DNA of 64,000 nucleotides from Defluviitaleaceae bacterium (GTDB lineage Bacteria; Bacillota; Clostridia; Lachnospirales; WQUN01), in contig WRDO01000012.1 in the NCBI GenBank assembly GCA_009779755.1, positions 18,074-82,073 of the forward strand, read 5' to 3'. Numbering within the stretch: position 1 is the stretch's first letter; every line of letters starts with the position of its first letter. Both the position numbers and the translations under genes were made by a program. The notes below the pieces were generated by a model that was given only the letters and a program-made list of their open reading frames with translations, was not told the DNA's origin and searched no databases. Of the stretch, positions 36,969 to 46,277 are shown piece after piece.

Positions 36969-37952
36969 ATGCATTTCGTAAGGCCGAGCGGACGCGGCAA
37001 GATCAATACCGAAGCAATCAAAATAAAAAAGACACGGCGGGTCATCGGTTCGATCCTCCGCGCGATACTTTTGGTCGGCATCGGTTATATCATCCTGTAT
37101 CCGCTGCTGTTTATGCTAACGATGTCGTTTATGACGTATTTCGATATCGTCAACCCCGCCGTTGTATGGATACCGCGGGAATGGGTGCTGACCAACTACC
37201 GGAACGCGTTGGAACTGCTTAATTTCAACACCGCCTTACGCAATTCCGTCGAATTAACCCTTGGTACGGCGTTTTTGCAAACGCTTTCGTGCGCGTTGAT
37301 CGGCTACGGGTTCGCGCGGTATAAGTTCTTCGGCAGGAACTTCCTGTTCGCCCTCGTGATCCTGACGCTGCTGGTGCCGCCGTCCACGGTCGTTATTTCG
37401 CAAATCATCCAAATGCGCTTCTTTAACCCCTTCGGTCTGTTCGGATTGGTGGGTGCGGAGCCGATGAATTTGCTTAACCGCAGGGCCGCGCTGTTTATGC
37501 CTGCCGCGCTCGGTATGGGCTTACGTTCCGGCATCTTCATTTATATGTTCCGCCAATACTTCCGCGGCCAACCCAAGGAACTGGAGGACGCGGCGCGGGT
37601 GGACGGTTGCGGGCATATCGGCATCTTCGCGCGGGTGATGTCGCCGAACGCGGGATCGATTTACCTTACCGTTTTATTGTTTGCCATCGTTTGGAACTGG
37701 AACGACTATTACAGCGTGATCATGTTCGTGGACCGTATGAGGACCCTGCCCGTGGCGCTCGCGTTCATGCGCGATACGCTGCGGCAGGCTTCGCAGGTGG
37801 CGCACTTGGGTATCGTGGCCGCCGACCCGTATACGCAAGCCGCCAGCCTGATGGCGGGAGCGTTCCTGAGCCTTGCACCCGTGCTTGCGTTATATGTACT
37901 GCTCCAGCGTTACTTTACCGAAAGCGTGGAGCGCAGCGGTATCGTAGGTTAA
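36969..37952 (+). CDS. Sugar ABC transporter permease, MalG/UgpE type (pair 2)
   Basis: 327 residues from ATG 36969, preceded by AAAGGGGGAGAAGCG; an in-frame start at 36870 lies inside the upstream gene and is rejected. Six membrane segments and the EAA loop (LEDAARVDGCGHIGIFARVM) are present. It works with the preceding permease and the binding protein at 38027. Confidence 0.92.
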   Translation: MHFVRPSGRGKINTEAIKIKKTRRVIGSILRAILLVGIGYIILYPLLFMLTMSFMTYFDIVNPAVVWIPREWVLTNYRNALELLNFNTALRNSVELTLGTAFLQTLSCALIGYGFARYKFFGRNFLFALVILTLLVPPSTVVISQIIQMRFFNPFGLFGLVGAEPMNLLNRRAALFMPAALGMGLRSGIFIYMFRQYFRGQPKELEDAARVDGCGHIGIFARVMSPNAGSIYLTVLLFAIVWNWNDYYSVIMFVDRMRTLPVALAFMRDTLRQASQVAHLGIVAADPYTQAASLMAGAFLSLAPVLALYVLLQRYFTESVERSGIVG

Positions 37953-37990
37953 TGATTTTGAACCGCTTTTATAAGGCGTCAAAATAAATC

Positions 37991-38003
37991 GGGGCAAAGC
38001 CCC
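37991..38003 (+). promoter_or_regulatory. Intra-operon hairpin before the second binding-protein gene
   Basis: GGGGC-AAA-GCCCC, not followed by a T-tract. Small stems at this position often protect or separate the mRNA of abundantly needed binding proteins. AAGAGGAGAG, the RBS of the next gene, follows. Confidence 0.5.
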
Positions 38004-38026
38004 ATTAAAAAAGAGGAGAGTAGATT

Positions 38027-39838
38027 ATGAAAAGGATTTTGAGCATCTTATCCGTGTTTGCCGTGGTTGTGGCGCTAACGTTCGCCGTAACCGCATGCGG
38101 CAGAAACAACGACCCGGACCCGTCACCCACGCCGGGTAACGTGGCACCCACCGCGACGCCGGGCAACCAAACCTCCGGCACCCCCACCGATACGGGGCCG
38201 CAAATCATCCGCCCCGATATCTCCGGCATCGGCGGGACCAATATCTTCGCGTTCCACCAATCGATTAACCCGAACGTGGAGCAGGACGCGCGCGACTTTG
38301 AGGCGCTGCACGGCGTCAGCATCCGCATCGAAGCGGCGCCGTGGGATCAGTATTACGCACGTCTGATGTCTTTGATTTTGGCGGATGACTCCCCCGACAT
38401 CTTCGACTCCAACGACGAAGTGCTGCCCATGTACGCCCTGCGTGAAATCGCCATCCCCATCGACGGGATGTTTACGCAAAACGCGCCGTGGCTGGACTAC
38501 GAAGTAATGAACGCCAAGCAATACATGGGGCGCCACTATTTCCTGCAGGAAATTAACCGCGTACCCCTCCTTATGTTCTACAACGCCACCATGTTTAACC
38601 GCTACGGCCTGCCCACCCCCACGGAAATGTACCGCGAAGGCAACTGGACCGTGGAAAGGATGTACCAAGTATCCTCCGAATTTACCGACGACATCGGCAA
38701 CACGGGCGAAATTAACCAATGGGGCTTCTCCACCACCAGCCTGTACGTAATGCTGGGCGCCAACCAATTGCCCACCACCAATTACAACCCGCAAACGGGG
38801 CAGTTTACGCTTGCCATCAACGGCGCGAACCAAATCGCCGTAATCCAGCAAGCCATCGACGCCATCGCCCGCAACGACATCCATCACTTTGGTTGGAACG
38901 CCCACTTGTTCGCCCAAGGCCAAATGGCCATGTTCGCGCATGAAGCGTGGTTTGCCGGCTCCCTCGGTGCCATGGAGGACGATTGGAGCATCGCCCCCAT
39001 GCCCACGGGCCAATTCGGCGACCCCAACTTCAACCACATCCGCACATGGGGCGCAAGCGTTGCCACAGGCGCGCGTAATCCGCTGGGCGGCATCGCCTTC
39101 GTGGAGTTCCAATATGAAAGGAACCTGCAACGCGGTTCCGACTTCTTTAACCAAGGCTGGATGAACGATGCCCGCCGCGCCGGCGTGGAAGCCGCGATGA
39201 TGAAGGAATCCTTCTTCTCGCTGCATAATGGCATCCCCAACTTCCGTACCCTTGCCGACAGCATCACATGGGCGATGGAAGTACCCGACGGCCGCACCGC
39301 AACCGACCTCGTTAACGAACAGCTTTCCGCCATGCAGCACGCCATTGACGCGTTCAACGCCCTTGATCCCGGCTGGGAAGAACCCCGCACATTCGTTGAC
39401 CCCCCCATCGTGGACTTTGAGGATGGCACCATGGGCTTCCTGACTTGGGAACCCGAGGAATGGATGAACATGACACGCACCATCATTGACGACGGTATCG
39501 ACGGGCGTTCGCTTCACATCGAGTTCGCCGAAGGTTCCGGCACATGGGTACCCATTGTGGGTACACGCCACGAGGACATTGCGTTTGTCGGTGGGAAGGC
39601 GTATACGATTTCCTTTGACTACCATGTACTGCAAGTGGTACCCGGCGAATGGCATGTGTTCTACACCACCGGCCCTGATTTGGGGTGGACGCAATACGAA
39701 TTCGTGGAAGGGCAATCCGGCCACTTTACGGTGACGATAGGTGCCGAAGGTGACCACGACGAAAAGGAATTCCGTTTCCGCGTGAACGGCGTCCGCGAAA
39801 TGATTATAGACAACTTTGAACTTCGCGCCGCCGACTAG
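38027..39838 (+). CDS. Sugar-binding lipoprotein of ABC transporter 2 with C-terminal carbohydrate-binding-like module
   Basis: 603 residues. Lipoprotein signal with lipobox VTAC at ~residue 24, Thr/Pro-rich linker, then a family 1 solute-binding domain (FEALHGVSIRIEAAPWDQYY; LMFYNATMFNRYGLPTPTEM). From ~residue 455 a beta-sandwich module follows (VDFEDGTMGFLTWEPEEW; EKEFRFRVNGVREMIIDNF), typical of carbohydrate-binding modules. The fused module suggests a polymeric or long oligomeric ligand. It has its own strong RBS and a hairpin on each side, so it may be expressed above the permeases. Confidence 0.92.
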   Translation: MKRILSILSVFAVVVALTFAVTACGRNNDPDPSPTPGNVAPTATPGNQTSGTPTDTGPQIIRPDISGIGGTNIFAFHQSINPNVEQDARDFEALHGVSIRIEAAPWDQYYARLMSLILADDSPDIFDSNDEVLPMYALREIAIPIDGMFTQNAPWLDYEVMNAKQYMGRHYFLQEINRVPLLMFYNATMFNRYGLPTPTEMYREGNWTVERMYQVSSEFTDDIGNTGEINQWGFSTTSLYVMLGANQLPTTNYNPQTGQFTLAINGANQIAVIQQAIDAIARNDIHHFGWNAHLFAQGQMAMFAHEAWFAGSLGAMEDDWSIAPMPTGQFGDPNFNHIRTWGASVATGARNPLGGIAFVEFQYERNLQRGSDFFNQGWMNDARRAGVEAAMMKESFFSLHNGIPNFRTLADSITWAMEVPDGRTATDLVNEQLSAMQHAIDAFNALDPGWEEPRTFVDPPIVDFEDGTMGFLTWEPEEWMNMTRTIIDDGIDGRSLHIEFAEGSGTWVPIVGTRHEDIAFVGGKAYTISFDYHVLQVVPGEWHVFYTTGPDLGWTQYEFVEGQSGHFTVTIGAEGDHDEKEFRFRVNGVREMIIDNFELRAAD

Positions 39839-39853
39839 TTAAAGTTTTCATCA

Positions 39854-39880
39854 CCGGGGGCGGGTACTGCCTGCCCCCGG
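39854..39880 (+). terminator. GC-rich hairpin after the second binding-protein gene
   Basis: CCGGGGGC (39854-39861) pairs with GCCCCCGG (39873-39880), followed by ATACATATTT. The weak T-run suggests partial termination or 3' protection rather than a full stop, since the next genes lie closely downstream. Confidence 0.55.
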
Positions 39881-39908
39881 ATACATATTTCATTTAGGGG
39901 GTGCGCGG

Positions 39909-40979
39909 ATGGTAAAAGCGTTTGTGCTGTTGATTGTCGCTTTATTCATTCTGTCCGCTTGCGGTTCACACCCCCCCATTGAAGGAGCCTCCGAAATGCC
40001 CGAAGTTTCCCCTGTCCCGAATTCCCAGATACCTATTACGCATTCCCCCTCCCCTTCCCCCACACCGGAAGCGTCTGTTATGCCGAATTCCGAACCCCCG
40101 ATTCCGAGTTCCCCGCCCCCCACACCCGAAATCAGCGAAAGGCCCGCTTGGGAAGACGTAATTTCTTTCGTATGCCACTACGGCACGTTTTCCGAAACGA
40201 TCGGACTGTTCGACGTGGCGATATTGGAACCCGACAGGATGACGGCGCCGCAGGTAGCATGGCTGGGCGAACGCGGCACGTGGACGATCGGTTACGTGAC
40301 CGTAGGCGAAGACCATAACCTGCGCCGCATGGACGGCGGCGGTCCCGGGGGTTGGGCGTCGTTTTATATAGACGACGGCAACGGCGAACCGCGGCAAAAT
40401 GCGAACTGGCAATCCTATTATGTAGACGCGGGCCATCCCATGTGGCAGCAAATCGTAATTGACCGCGTACACACGGTACTGCGTATGGGCTTCGACGGGG
40501 TTTTTTTGGACACGATCGACACGGCGGAGCTGATCCCCGAAACGCGGGAGGGTATGGCCGATTTGATACGCAAGCTGCGTTTGACCTTCCCCGACGCGAA
40601 AATCATCGCCAACCGCGGCTTCTTTATGATGGAGGACTTTGCGCCGTATATCTCGGGCATCATGTTCGAATCGTTTACGGGTGGTTATAACTTCGCACGC
40701 CAAGAATATTACACATGGCGCGGCAACGATTTGGAGTGGACGCGCCAACGCGCCAACGACATCAACCGGATACGGCAAACGCATTACTTCCCCGTGTTCG
40801 CGCTGGACTACGCCGACCCGAACGACCTTGAAACGATACAAGCGTTATACGACAGGGCTTGGGAATTCGACTTCCTGCCCGCGGTGTCGGTGATACAGCT
40901 CAACCGCGTCTTTTGGCGCGACATACAACCGCAAACGAGGCGCGGTATTCACAGCGGCTTACCCCGTTGGCAGGGATAA
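39909..40979 (+). CDS. GH114/TM1410-like lipoprotein, putative endo-alpha-1,4-polygalactosaminidase
   Basis: 356 residues. Lipobox LSAC near residue 18, then a Ser/Pro-rich stalk (to ~80). The TIM-barrel has the family hallmarks ILEPDRM, TIGYVTVGED, GFDGVFLDTIDTAE, KIIANRGFF and MFESFTGGYN. Characterised GH114 members cut alpha-1,4-linked galactosamine polymers, but many relatives of the MJ1477/TM1410 group are uncharacterised, so activity is a prediction. Extracellular location suits initial polymer cleavage before import. The AgaS and aldolase genes downstream make a galactosamine substrate more likely. Confidence 0.8.
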   Translation: MVKAFVLLIVALFILSACGSHPPIEGASEMPEVSPVPNSQIPITHSPSPSPTPEASVMPNSEPPIPSSPPPTPEISERPAWEDVISFVCHYGTFSETIGLFDVAILEPDRMTAPQVAWLGERGTWTIGYVTVGEDHNLRRMDGGGPGGWASFYIDDGNGEPRQNANWQSYYVDAGHPMWQQIVIDRVHTVLRMGFDGVFLDTIDTAELIPETREGMADLIRKLRLTFPDAKIIANRGFFMMEDFAPYISGIMFESFTGGYNFARQEYYTWRGNDLEWTRQRANDINRIRQTHYFPVFALDYADPNDLETIQALYDRAWEFDFLPAVSVIQLNRVFWRDIQPQTRRGIHSGLPRWQG

Positions 40980-40995
40980 AAAAGGGAGCGATACC

Positions 40996-42567
40996 ATGTT
41001 TATGATCAACAAGGCGATAAAAAAACTAAAACCGGGCGATACGCTGGTGATCCCCCCGGGTATTTACCGCGAGAATATAAAAATCAAAAATATCAGCGGT
41101 ACGGAGGGTGCGGTTATTTGTATCAAAGCCGATCACCTCGGCGATGTAATCATCGACGGCGGCGGCAAAGGCGCGGCTTTTTCCGTTATCGATTGCGAAT
41201 ATATCCGCATCGAGGGATTGACCATAACCAACGCCCGCCGCGGCATAGACGTAAAAAGCACCTCCGCGCGCGGCGATATCCCCCTGCGCCATATCGTAAT
41301 CAGGAACAACGAGGCATACGGCATCATCGGGCCCAAGGGCGGACATGCGATCTCCGTCTACGGGGAAAACCCCCACGCACCCATCCGAGACTTGTTTATT
41401 GAAAAGAATTACGTACACAACAACAAGCTCTATTGGAGCGAAGCCGTCGTGGTAAACGGCAATATCGACGGCTTTACGGTTAGCGGGAACTACGTGTGGA
41501 ACAACGACAACATAGGCATCGACATCATCGGCTTCGAGGGGACGGCGGGTTCGGACTCAAGCGTGGACTGCGCGCGTAACGGGAAGATATTCGCCAACGT
41601 TGTCATCGGTTCCAACACCACAGGCAACGAAGCGTATTGGTCGGAAAACCACAACCCCGAGGGCTGGGACGGTGACAGGGATAACCCCGGTCCCTTCGGC
41701 GGCGAATACGACCGTTGCTGCGGCGGGATATACGTGGACGGCGGTCACCATATCGAAATCTATGAAAACTTCGTGTTCGACAATGATTTGGGCATCGAAG
41801 TCGCCACCGAACACAAGCCGCCGCTCGTCACCAAGGACGTACATGTGCACGATAACATCATCGCGAATTCCGGCGGTTGGGCGGGGTTGATTTTCGGCGG
41901 GTACGCAAAGCATTTGGGTTATACCGAGGATTGTACGTTTACGAACAATATCCTGTACGATAACAAGGACAACATCGCCGTACAAAAAAGCCGTAACAAC
42001 CTCATCAAGGGTAACGTTATCGCAGGCGGCGAATCGGCGATCGACTTTAACGGCGATATGGCGGCGAATAACGATTTCGCGCAGAATCTTTGGGAGGATT
42101 TCGCGCAGGACGAAAATTTCTTCGATCGGCTCAACGAACTGCCCGCCGAACAACGTGATAAACAAATCATAACGACGTGTTTATTAACGGATCCGCAAAA
42201 CGGTGACTTTAGCTTAACCGAAGCGGTCCCCGAAGGTTTTGGTACGAAAAAGGAATCCCTAAGGCTTTTAACAAACTGTTATAAAGGTTTCCCCGCCGCC
42301 CAAAAAAAAGTGGACGAGGCCGCGGCGTTCCTGCAATCAAAACCCTTTAAGGCCCCCCATGAAAATAAGGGGGATATTTGCAAGTACCTAACCGAAAAAC
42401 TGCGCAGGAAGGGTTATAAAGGCGTAAAGGCCGCCGCCGTATTAAAAACGGCGGGGGATTTATATATGGTGCAACTCACCTTGGAATACGGCGAACCCTT
42501 ACGCGACGGCGGGAAGGTACGTGCCTGCGCACAAGCCACCACACCGGAAGGGGTACGTATACGATGA
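40996..42567 (+). CDS. Cytosolic right-handed parallel beta-helix protein
   Basis: 523 residues with no signal peptide; it starts directly with a coil (MFMINKAIKKLKPGDTLVIP). The beta-helix runs to about residue 380 (VVVNGNIDGFTVSGNYVWNN; GGIYVDGGHHIEIYENFVF), then a helical C-terminal region. Coil by coil it parallels the secreted protein at 21851-24772 (compare GGIYVDG/SGIYVDG and VVVNGN/IVVAGN). It probably cleaves or modifies the same kind of glycan once imported, as a lyase, hydrolase or epimerase. GGGAGC precedes the ATG; the stop overlaps the regulator gene. Confidence 0.82.
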   Translation: MFMINKAIKKLKPGDTLVIPPGIYRENIKIKNISGTEGAVICIKADHLGDVIIDGGGKGAAFSVIDCEYIRIEGLTITNARRGIDVKSTSARGDIPLRHIVIRNNEAYGIIGPKGGHAISVYGENPHAPIRDLFIEKNYVHNNKLYWSEAVVVNGNIDGFTVSGNYVWNNDNIGIDIIGFEGTAGSDSSVDCARNGKIFANVVIGSNTTGNEAYWSENHNPEGWDGDRDNPGPFGGEYDRCCGGIYVDGGHHIEIYENFVFDNDLGIEVATEHKPPLVTKDVHVHDNIIANSGGWAGLIFGGYAKHLGYTEDCTFTNNILYDNKDNIAVQKSRNNLIKGNVIAGGESAIDFNGDMAANNDFAQNLWEDFAQDENFFDRLNELPAEQRDKQIITTCLLTDPQNGDFSLTEAVPEGFGTKKESLRLLTNCYKGFPAAQKKVDEAAAFLQSKPFKAPHENKGDICKYLTEKLRRKGYKGVKAAAVLKTAGDLYMVQLTLEYGEPLRDGGKVRACAQATTPEGVRIR

Positions 42568-43292
42568 CCGAAGCGCAAAAAGACTCCATCACACCCCTGT
42601 ACGAGCAAATCCACGAGGACATGCTTGTAAGGATTTCCTCGCGTGAGTGGCGGACGGGGCAACGCATCCCCACGGAAATGGAATTATGCGAAATCTACGG
42701 CGTTTCCCGTATAACCATCCGTAAAGCCATTGAGGACCTCGTGTTGATGGGGCATTTGGTACGCCAACGGGGTAAAGGGACGTTCGTGCGGGTGGAGCAT
42801 ATCGACAATAAGCTGTCGAAATTTTATTCCTTCAGCGAATCGCTGCGCGAACAAGGCATCAACGAATTGGCGGAGGTCCTCGCCTTCGAGGAATTACCCG
42901 CAAGCGACGAAATCGCGCAAAAGTTGGAATTGCCGGAAAAAAACGCCCTCGTGTACAAACTCACGCGCTTGCGCAGTGTTAACGACGTGCCGTATGCCGT
43001 TGAAGCGTCATACATCCCCAAGGCGCTATTCAAAAATATGACGGCGGAATCCGTGGCGGCCAATGGGTTATACAACACCATGCGGATGTTGGGCGTTGCC
43101 CCGGTAAAGGCGCGTGAAACCTTCCGCGCGACTTCCCTCGGCGGGCTTGAGGCACGTTTGTTGCAGCAAGACCTTCACGCGCCCGTCATGCGTATCGACA
43201 GGATTACGCACAACGGCAGCGTGGTGGTGGAATATTGCCATTCCACCGTACGCGGGGATTTCTTTACGTATACGGTGGACTTGGAATGCTGA
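42564..43292 (+). CDS. GntR/HutC-family regulator with UTRA domain
   Basis: 242 residues. N-terminal winged helix (PLYEQIHEDMLVRIS; RIPTEMELCEIYGVSRITIRK) and C-terminal UTRA effector domain (LVYKLTRLRSVNDVPYAVEA; RIDRITHNGSVVVEYCHSTV). UTRA regulators commonly sense phosphosugars; in aga/nag systems the effector is an amino-sugar phosphate. Encoded within the operon, it probably controls it, perhaps through the repeats after the promoter at 26779. Confidence 0.92.
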   Translation: MTEAQKDSITPLYEQIHEDMLVRISSREWRTGQRIPTEMELCEIYGVSRITIRKAIEDLVLMGHLVRQRGKGTFVRVEHIDNKLSKFYSFSESLREQGINELAEVLAFEELPASDEIAQKLELPEKNALVYKLTRLRSVNDVPYAVEASYIPKALFKNMTAESVAANGLYNTMRMLGVAPVKARETFRATSLGGLEARLLQQDLHAPVMRIDRITHNGSVVVEYCHSTVRGDFFTYTVDLEC

Positions 43293-43325
43293 TGAACAAG
43301 GATTAAAACATAGGAGCGGGATCAC

Positions 43326-44513
43326 ATGGATTTTTTCAAAACGCTTTACGGCGAATCAAGGGAGTTCTTCGAGGAAAGAAAATGCGGCAACACCGCGTAC
43401 GAAATCGCGCACCAACCGTTGATGTGGCGTGCGTTCGGCGACCTTCTCATGGAAATGAAGCCGAGGATTAACGGATTTATGGATGGGGTCGGTTGTTTGC
43501 GCGACGTGCGTCTGATCCTGACGGGAGCGGGCAGCTCCGGTTTTGTAGGGCGCGTCGTAGCGGGCTTCGCCGCGCAAGCCTTGGGCATCCACGGCGAGGC
43601 GATCCATACGACGGATATCGTTTCGGCACCCGATATGTGTTTCCCCGCGGGTACGGCGGATAGGAAAACGCTCCTTATCTCTTTCGCCCGTTCGGGCAAC
43701 AGCCCTGAATCCGTAGGCGCGGTACAAATCGCGCGCAAGAAGATAAAAGACCTGTATGAAATCGCCATCGTCTGCGACGGCCATTCAAAGCTGGCCAAAA
43801 TTTCACGCGAATCCGCCAACGGCCTCGTGCTAGTTATGCCCGAAGGCACCAACGACAAAGGCTTCGCTATGACTTCAAGCGTTTCGACGATGATTTTGGC
43901 CGGTTTCGCCGTCATGTGCCGCAACGAAATCGATAAAATTTCGGAAGGAATAAAAATTCTTTCCGACACGGTTACGCAATCGTATTTCGTTGACGCGGTC
44001 AACGCGGCAAGGGAATGCGCCGCATGGGGTTTTGAACGCGCGTGGTACTTGGGCAGCGGCCCGCTGTCCGCGCTTGTACGGGAAGGCGCGCTCAAAATGA
44101 TGGAACTCACCAACGGCCGTGTGGTTGCGGGTTTTAATGCCGCGACCGAATTCCGCCACGGCCCCAAAACCGTGATTAACCCGAAAACCCTTACCGTTCA
44201 TTTCATTTCCAACAATCCGTTTACCGCGCAATATGATTTGGATTTATTTAATGAACTGTACGGCCAGCGCGACGGCAATAAAGTCGTCGCCCTGCGAAAC
44301 GCGGCGACCCCCTTAAAATCCGACCTGACCGTCCTTTATCCCGCCGCGGAATACGGCATACTCGCGGATGTCGCGGTCGGACTGAAAGGGCTTGTCTTTA
44401 TGCAGCTCCTGTCCATGTTTACGTCACTAACGTTGGGCGTAACCACCGACAACCCTTCCCCCTCGGGTTTGGTCAACCGCGTCGTACAAGGCGTAACGGT
44501 GTACCCATGTTGA
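43326..44513 (+). CDS. agaS: SIS-domain sugar isomerase, AgaS-like
   Basis: 395 residues with two SIS domains: LTGAGSSGFVGRVV and SFARSGNSPESV in the first, YLGSGPLSALVREGALKMME and EFRHGPKT in the second. These fit AgaS, which converts galactosamine-6-phosphate to tagatose-6-phosphate plus ammonia. A related isomerase for another sugar phosphate (for example a sulfosugar route) cannot be excluded. The aldolase start overlaps its 3' end by seven bases, so the steps are co-expressed. Cytoplasmic. Confidence 0.85.
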   Translation: MDFFKTLYGESREFFEERKCGNTAYEIAHQPLMWRAFGDLLMEMKPRINGFMDGVGCLRDVRLILTGAGSSGFVGRVVAGFAAQALGIHGEAIHTTDIVSAPDMCFPAGTADRKTLLISFARSGNSPESVGAVQIARKKIKDLYEIAIVCDGHSKLAKISRESANGLVLVMPEGTNDKGFAMTSSVSTMILAGFAVMCRNEIDKISEGIKILSDTVTQSYFVDAVNAARECAAWGFERAWYLGSGPLSALVREGALKMMELTNGRVVAGFNAATEFRHGPKTVINPKTLTVHFISNNPFTAQYDLDLFNELYGQRDGNKVVALRNAATPLKSDLTVLYPAAEYGILADVAVGLKGLVFMQLLSMFTSLTLGVTTDNPSPSGLVNRVVQGVTVYPC

Positions 44514-45334
44514 TCGCGGCGGACCGGCTGCTGAAAACCGCGCTGGCGAACGGTACAGCCGTCGGCGCGTTTAATATCGAAAACATGGAAATGGCGCAAG
44601 CCGTGATCGACGCCGCCAACGAGGCGAATACCCCCGTCATATTGCAAACCACATCCTCCACGTTAAAGTACGCTTCCCCCAAGGTATTCGCCGGTATGGT
44701 CGCCGCTTTGGCGCAGGCTTCCGCGGTACCCGTAGCCATGCACCTCGACCACGGCAACAGTTATGACCTTACGATGGAATGCATTCAAGCGGGTTACACC
44801 TCCGTTATGTTCGACGGTTCGTTGCTCAGCTTCGAGGAAAATATCCGCATGACGAAAAAAGTCGTGGATGCGGCCGGGGATATCCCCGTAGAGGCCGAGC
44901 TCGGCAGCGTCGGCGGCAAGGAAGACGACCACGAGGCCGAAAACGCTTATACCGATCCCGAGGAAGCGGCGGAATTCGTCGCGCGTACGGGCGTGGGTTC
45001 ATTGGCGATTGCCATCGGCACCGCGCACGGTATATACAGCGGCACGCCGAAGTTGGATATAGAACGGTTAAAGGCGATCCATAAACGCGTAGCCGTCCCG
45101 CTCGTGCTTCACGGCGCGTCGGGATTATCGGATGAAACGGTGCGGACCTGCATCAAGGAAGGGATATGTAAGGTCAACATCGCCACCGAGCTTCGCATCG
45201 CGTACAGTGACGGCGTTAAAGCCTGTCTAAGGGATAACCCCGATGCCTACGACCCCAAATCGTACGGCAAAGCGGGTTATCTTTCCGTTAAAAAAACGGT
45301 TCATGAAAAGCTCGGGATGATAACGATTAAATGA
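44507..45334 (+). CDS. Class II aldolase, tagatose/fructose-bisphosphate type (GatY/KbaY-like)
   Basis: 275 residues. Zinc and catalytic motifs are present: HLDHGNSYD, AELGSVGGKEDD, AIGTAHGIY and LHGASGLSD. It splits a ketose-1,6-bisphosphate to dihydroxyacetone phosphate and glyceraldehyde-3-phosphate. After an AgaS-like enzyme and before a PfkB kinase the natural substrate is tagatose-1,6-bisphosphate. Fructose-bisphosphate or a sulfo-analogue are alternatives. Confidence 0.9.
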   Translation: MLIAADRLLKTALANGTAVGAFNIENMEMAQAVIDAANEANTPVILQTTSSTLKYASPKVFAGMVAALAQASAVPVAMHLDHGNSYDLTMECIQAGYTSVMFDGSLLSFEENIRMTKKVVDAAGDIPVEAELGSVGGKEDDHEAENAYTDPEEAAEFVARTGVGSLAIAIGTAHGIYSGTPKLDIERLKAIHKRVAVPLVLHGASGLSDETVRTCIKEGICKVNIATELRIAYSDGVKACLRDNPDAYDPKSYGKAGYLSVKKTVHEKLGMITIK

Positions 45335-45347
45335 TCGGGAGGCCCCA

Positions 45348-46265
45348 TTGAAAAAATACGACGTGGTGACGGCATTTGATATTTGCGTGGATTTCCTCAT
45401 GGATTTGGGTATAACCGAACCGGAATTCGGGCAAAAGGAAAAACTCGTGGACGGTTACGGCTTGGAAATGGGTGGTTCGGCGTGTATCTTCGCGTGCCAA
45501 TGCGCCAAGCTGGGCCTTTCGACAGCGGGTGCGGGTACGGTCGGTACGGACAGCTTCGGCGCGTTTATGCTGGACTACCTTACGCGTGACGGCGTTGACA
45601 CTTCCCATATCCGCGCGAAAACGGATAAAACCGCATTGACCCTGTGCCTTAACAAAACCGGCGGTGACCGCAGCATCCTCACGTACATGGGCGCGATGGA
45701 TACGGTGCAGGCCGCTTGGCTGGAGGCATTGCTTCCGCAAACGCGCCATCTGCATATCTGCAGTTATTTCCTGCTAAGGAACCTTCAAGCCGAATATCCG
45801 TCCCTTTTGCAAAAAGCGAAGGCGCTGGGCGTCACGGTTTCCCTCGATACCAATTGGGACCCCGAGGAAAAATGGGACAGCGGGGTAAAAAACATCCTGC
45901 AATATATAGATGTATTCCTCCCCAATGAAAACGAATTGATGCTGATTACCGGAAAAGATAACGTTCGGGACGCGTTGCTTTACGTATCGGACCTCGTTCC
46001 CGTCATTGCCGTTAAATGCGGCGCTGAAGGTGCGTACGCGTATAAAGGCGGCACGGTCCATAAATGCGGCGCCATGGAAATTGAAGTCGCCGACACCGTG
46101 GGCGCGGGCGACAGCTTTAACGGCGGTTTCGTCTACGGATACCTGAACGGGCTTTCCATGGACGAATGCCTAAAAGCCGCCACTACCTGCGGCAGCCTCA
46201 ACGCCGCGAAGCACGGCGGTACGGCCGGGCAACCCAAACTCGAAGATTTAAAAAAATATATATAA
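45348..46265 (+). CDS. PfkB-family sugar kinase
   Basis: 305 residues. TTG start with CGGGAGG five bases upstream. PfkB signature 2 is DTVGAGDSFNGGFVYG near residue 250, and the N-terminal GGSACIFACQCAKLG region is typical of ribokinase-like folds. In this operon it probably phosphorylates tagatose-6-phosphate at C1. Because import is by ABC transporter and not PTS, a separate hexose or hexosamine kinase is also needed; this enzyme could in principle be that one instead. Confidence 0.88.
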   Translation: MKKYDVVTAFDICVDFLMDLGITEPEFGQKEKLVDGYGLEMGGSACIFACQCAKLGLSTAGAGTVGTDSFGAFMLDYLTRDGVDTSHIRAKTDKTALTLCLNKTGGDRSILTYMGAMDTVQAAWLEALLPQTRHLHICSYFLLRNLQAEYPSLLQKAKALGVTVSLDTNWDPEEKWDSGVKNILQYIDVFLPNENELMLITGKDNVRDALLYVSDLVPVIAVKCGAEGAYAYKGGTVHKCGAMEIEVADTVGAGDSFNGGFVYGYLNGLSMDECLKAATTCGSLNAAKHGGTAGQPKLEDLKKYI

Positions 46266-46277
46266 GGGAGCATTTTT

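Noticed and set aside
38123..39757. A 544-codon open frame antisense to the second binding-protein gene
   Set aside because: It mirrors the codon bias of a well-supported lipoprotein gene, has no RBS and gives a low-complexity Gly/Val/His-rich product.
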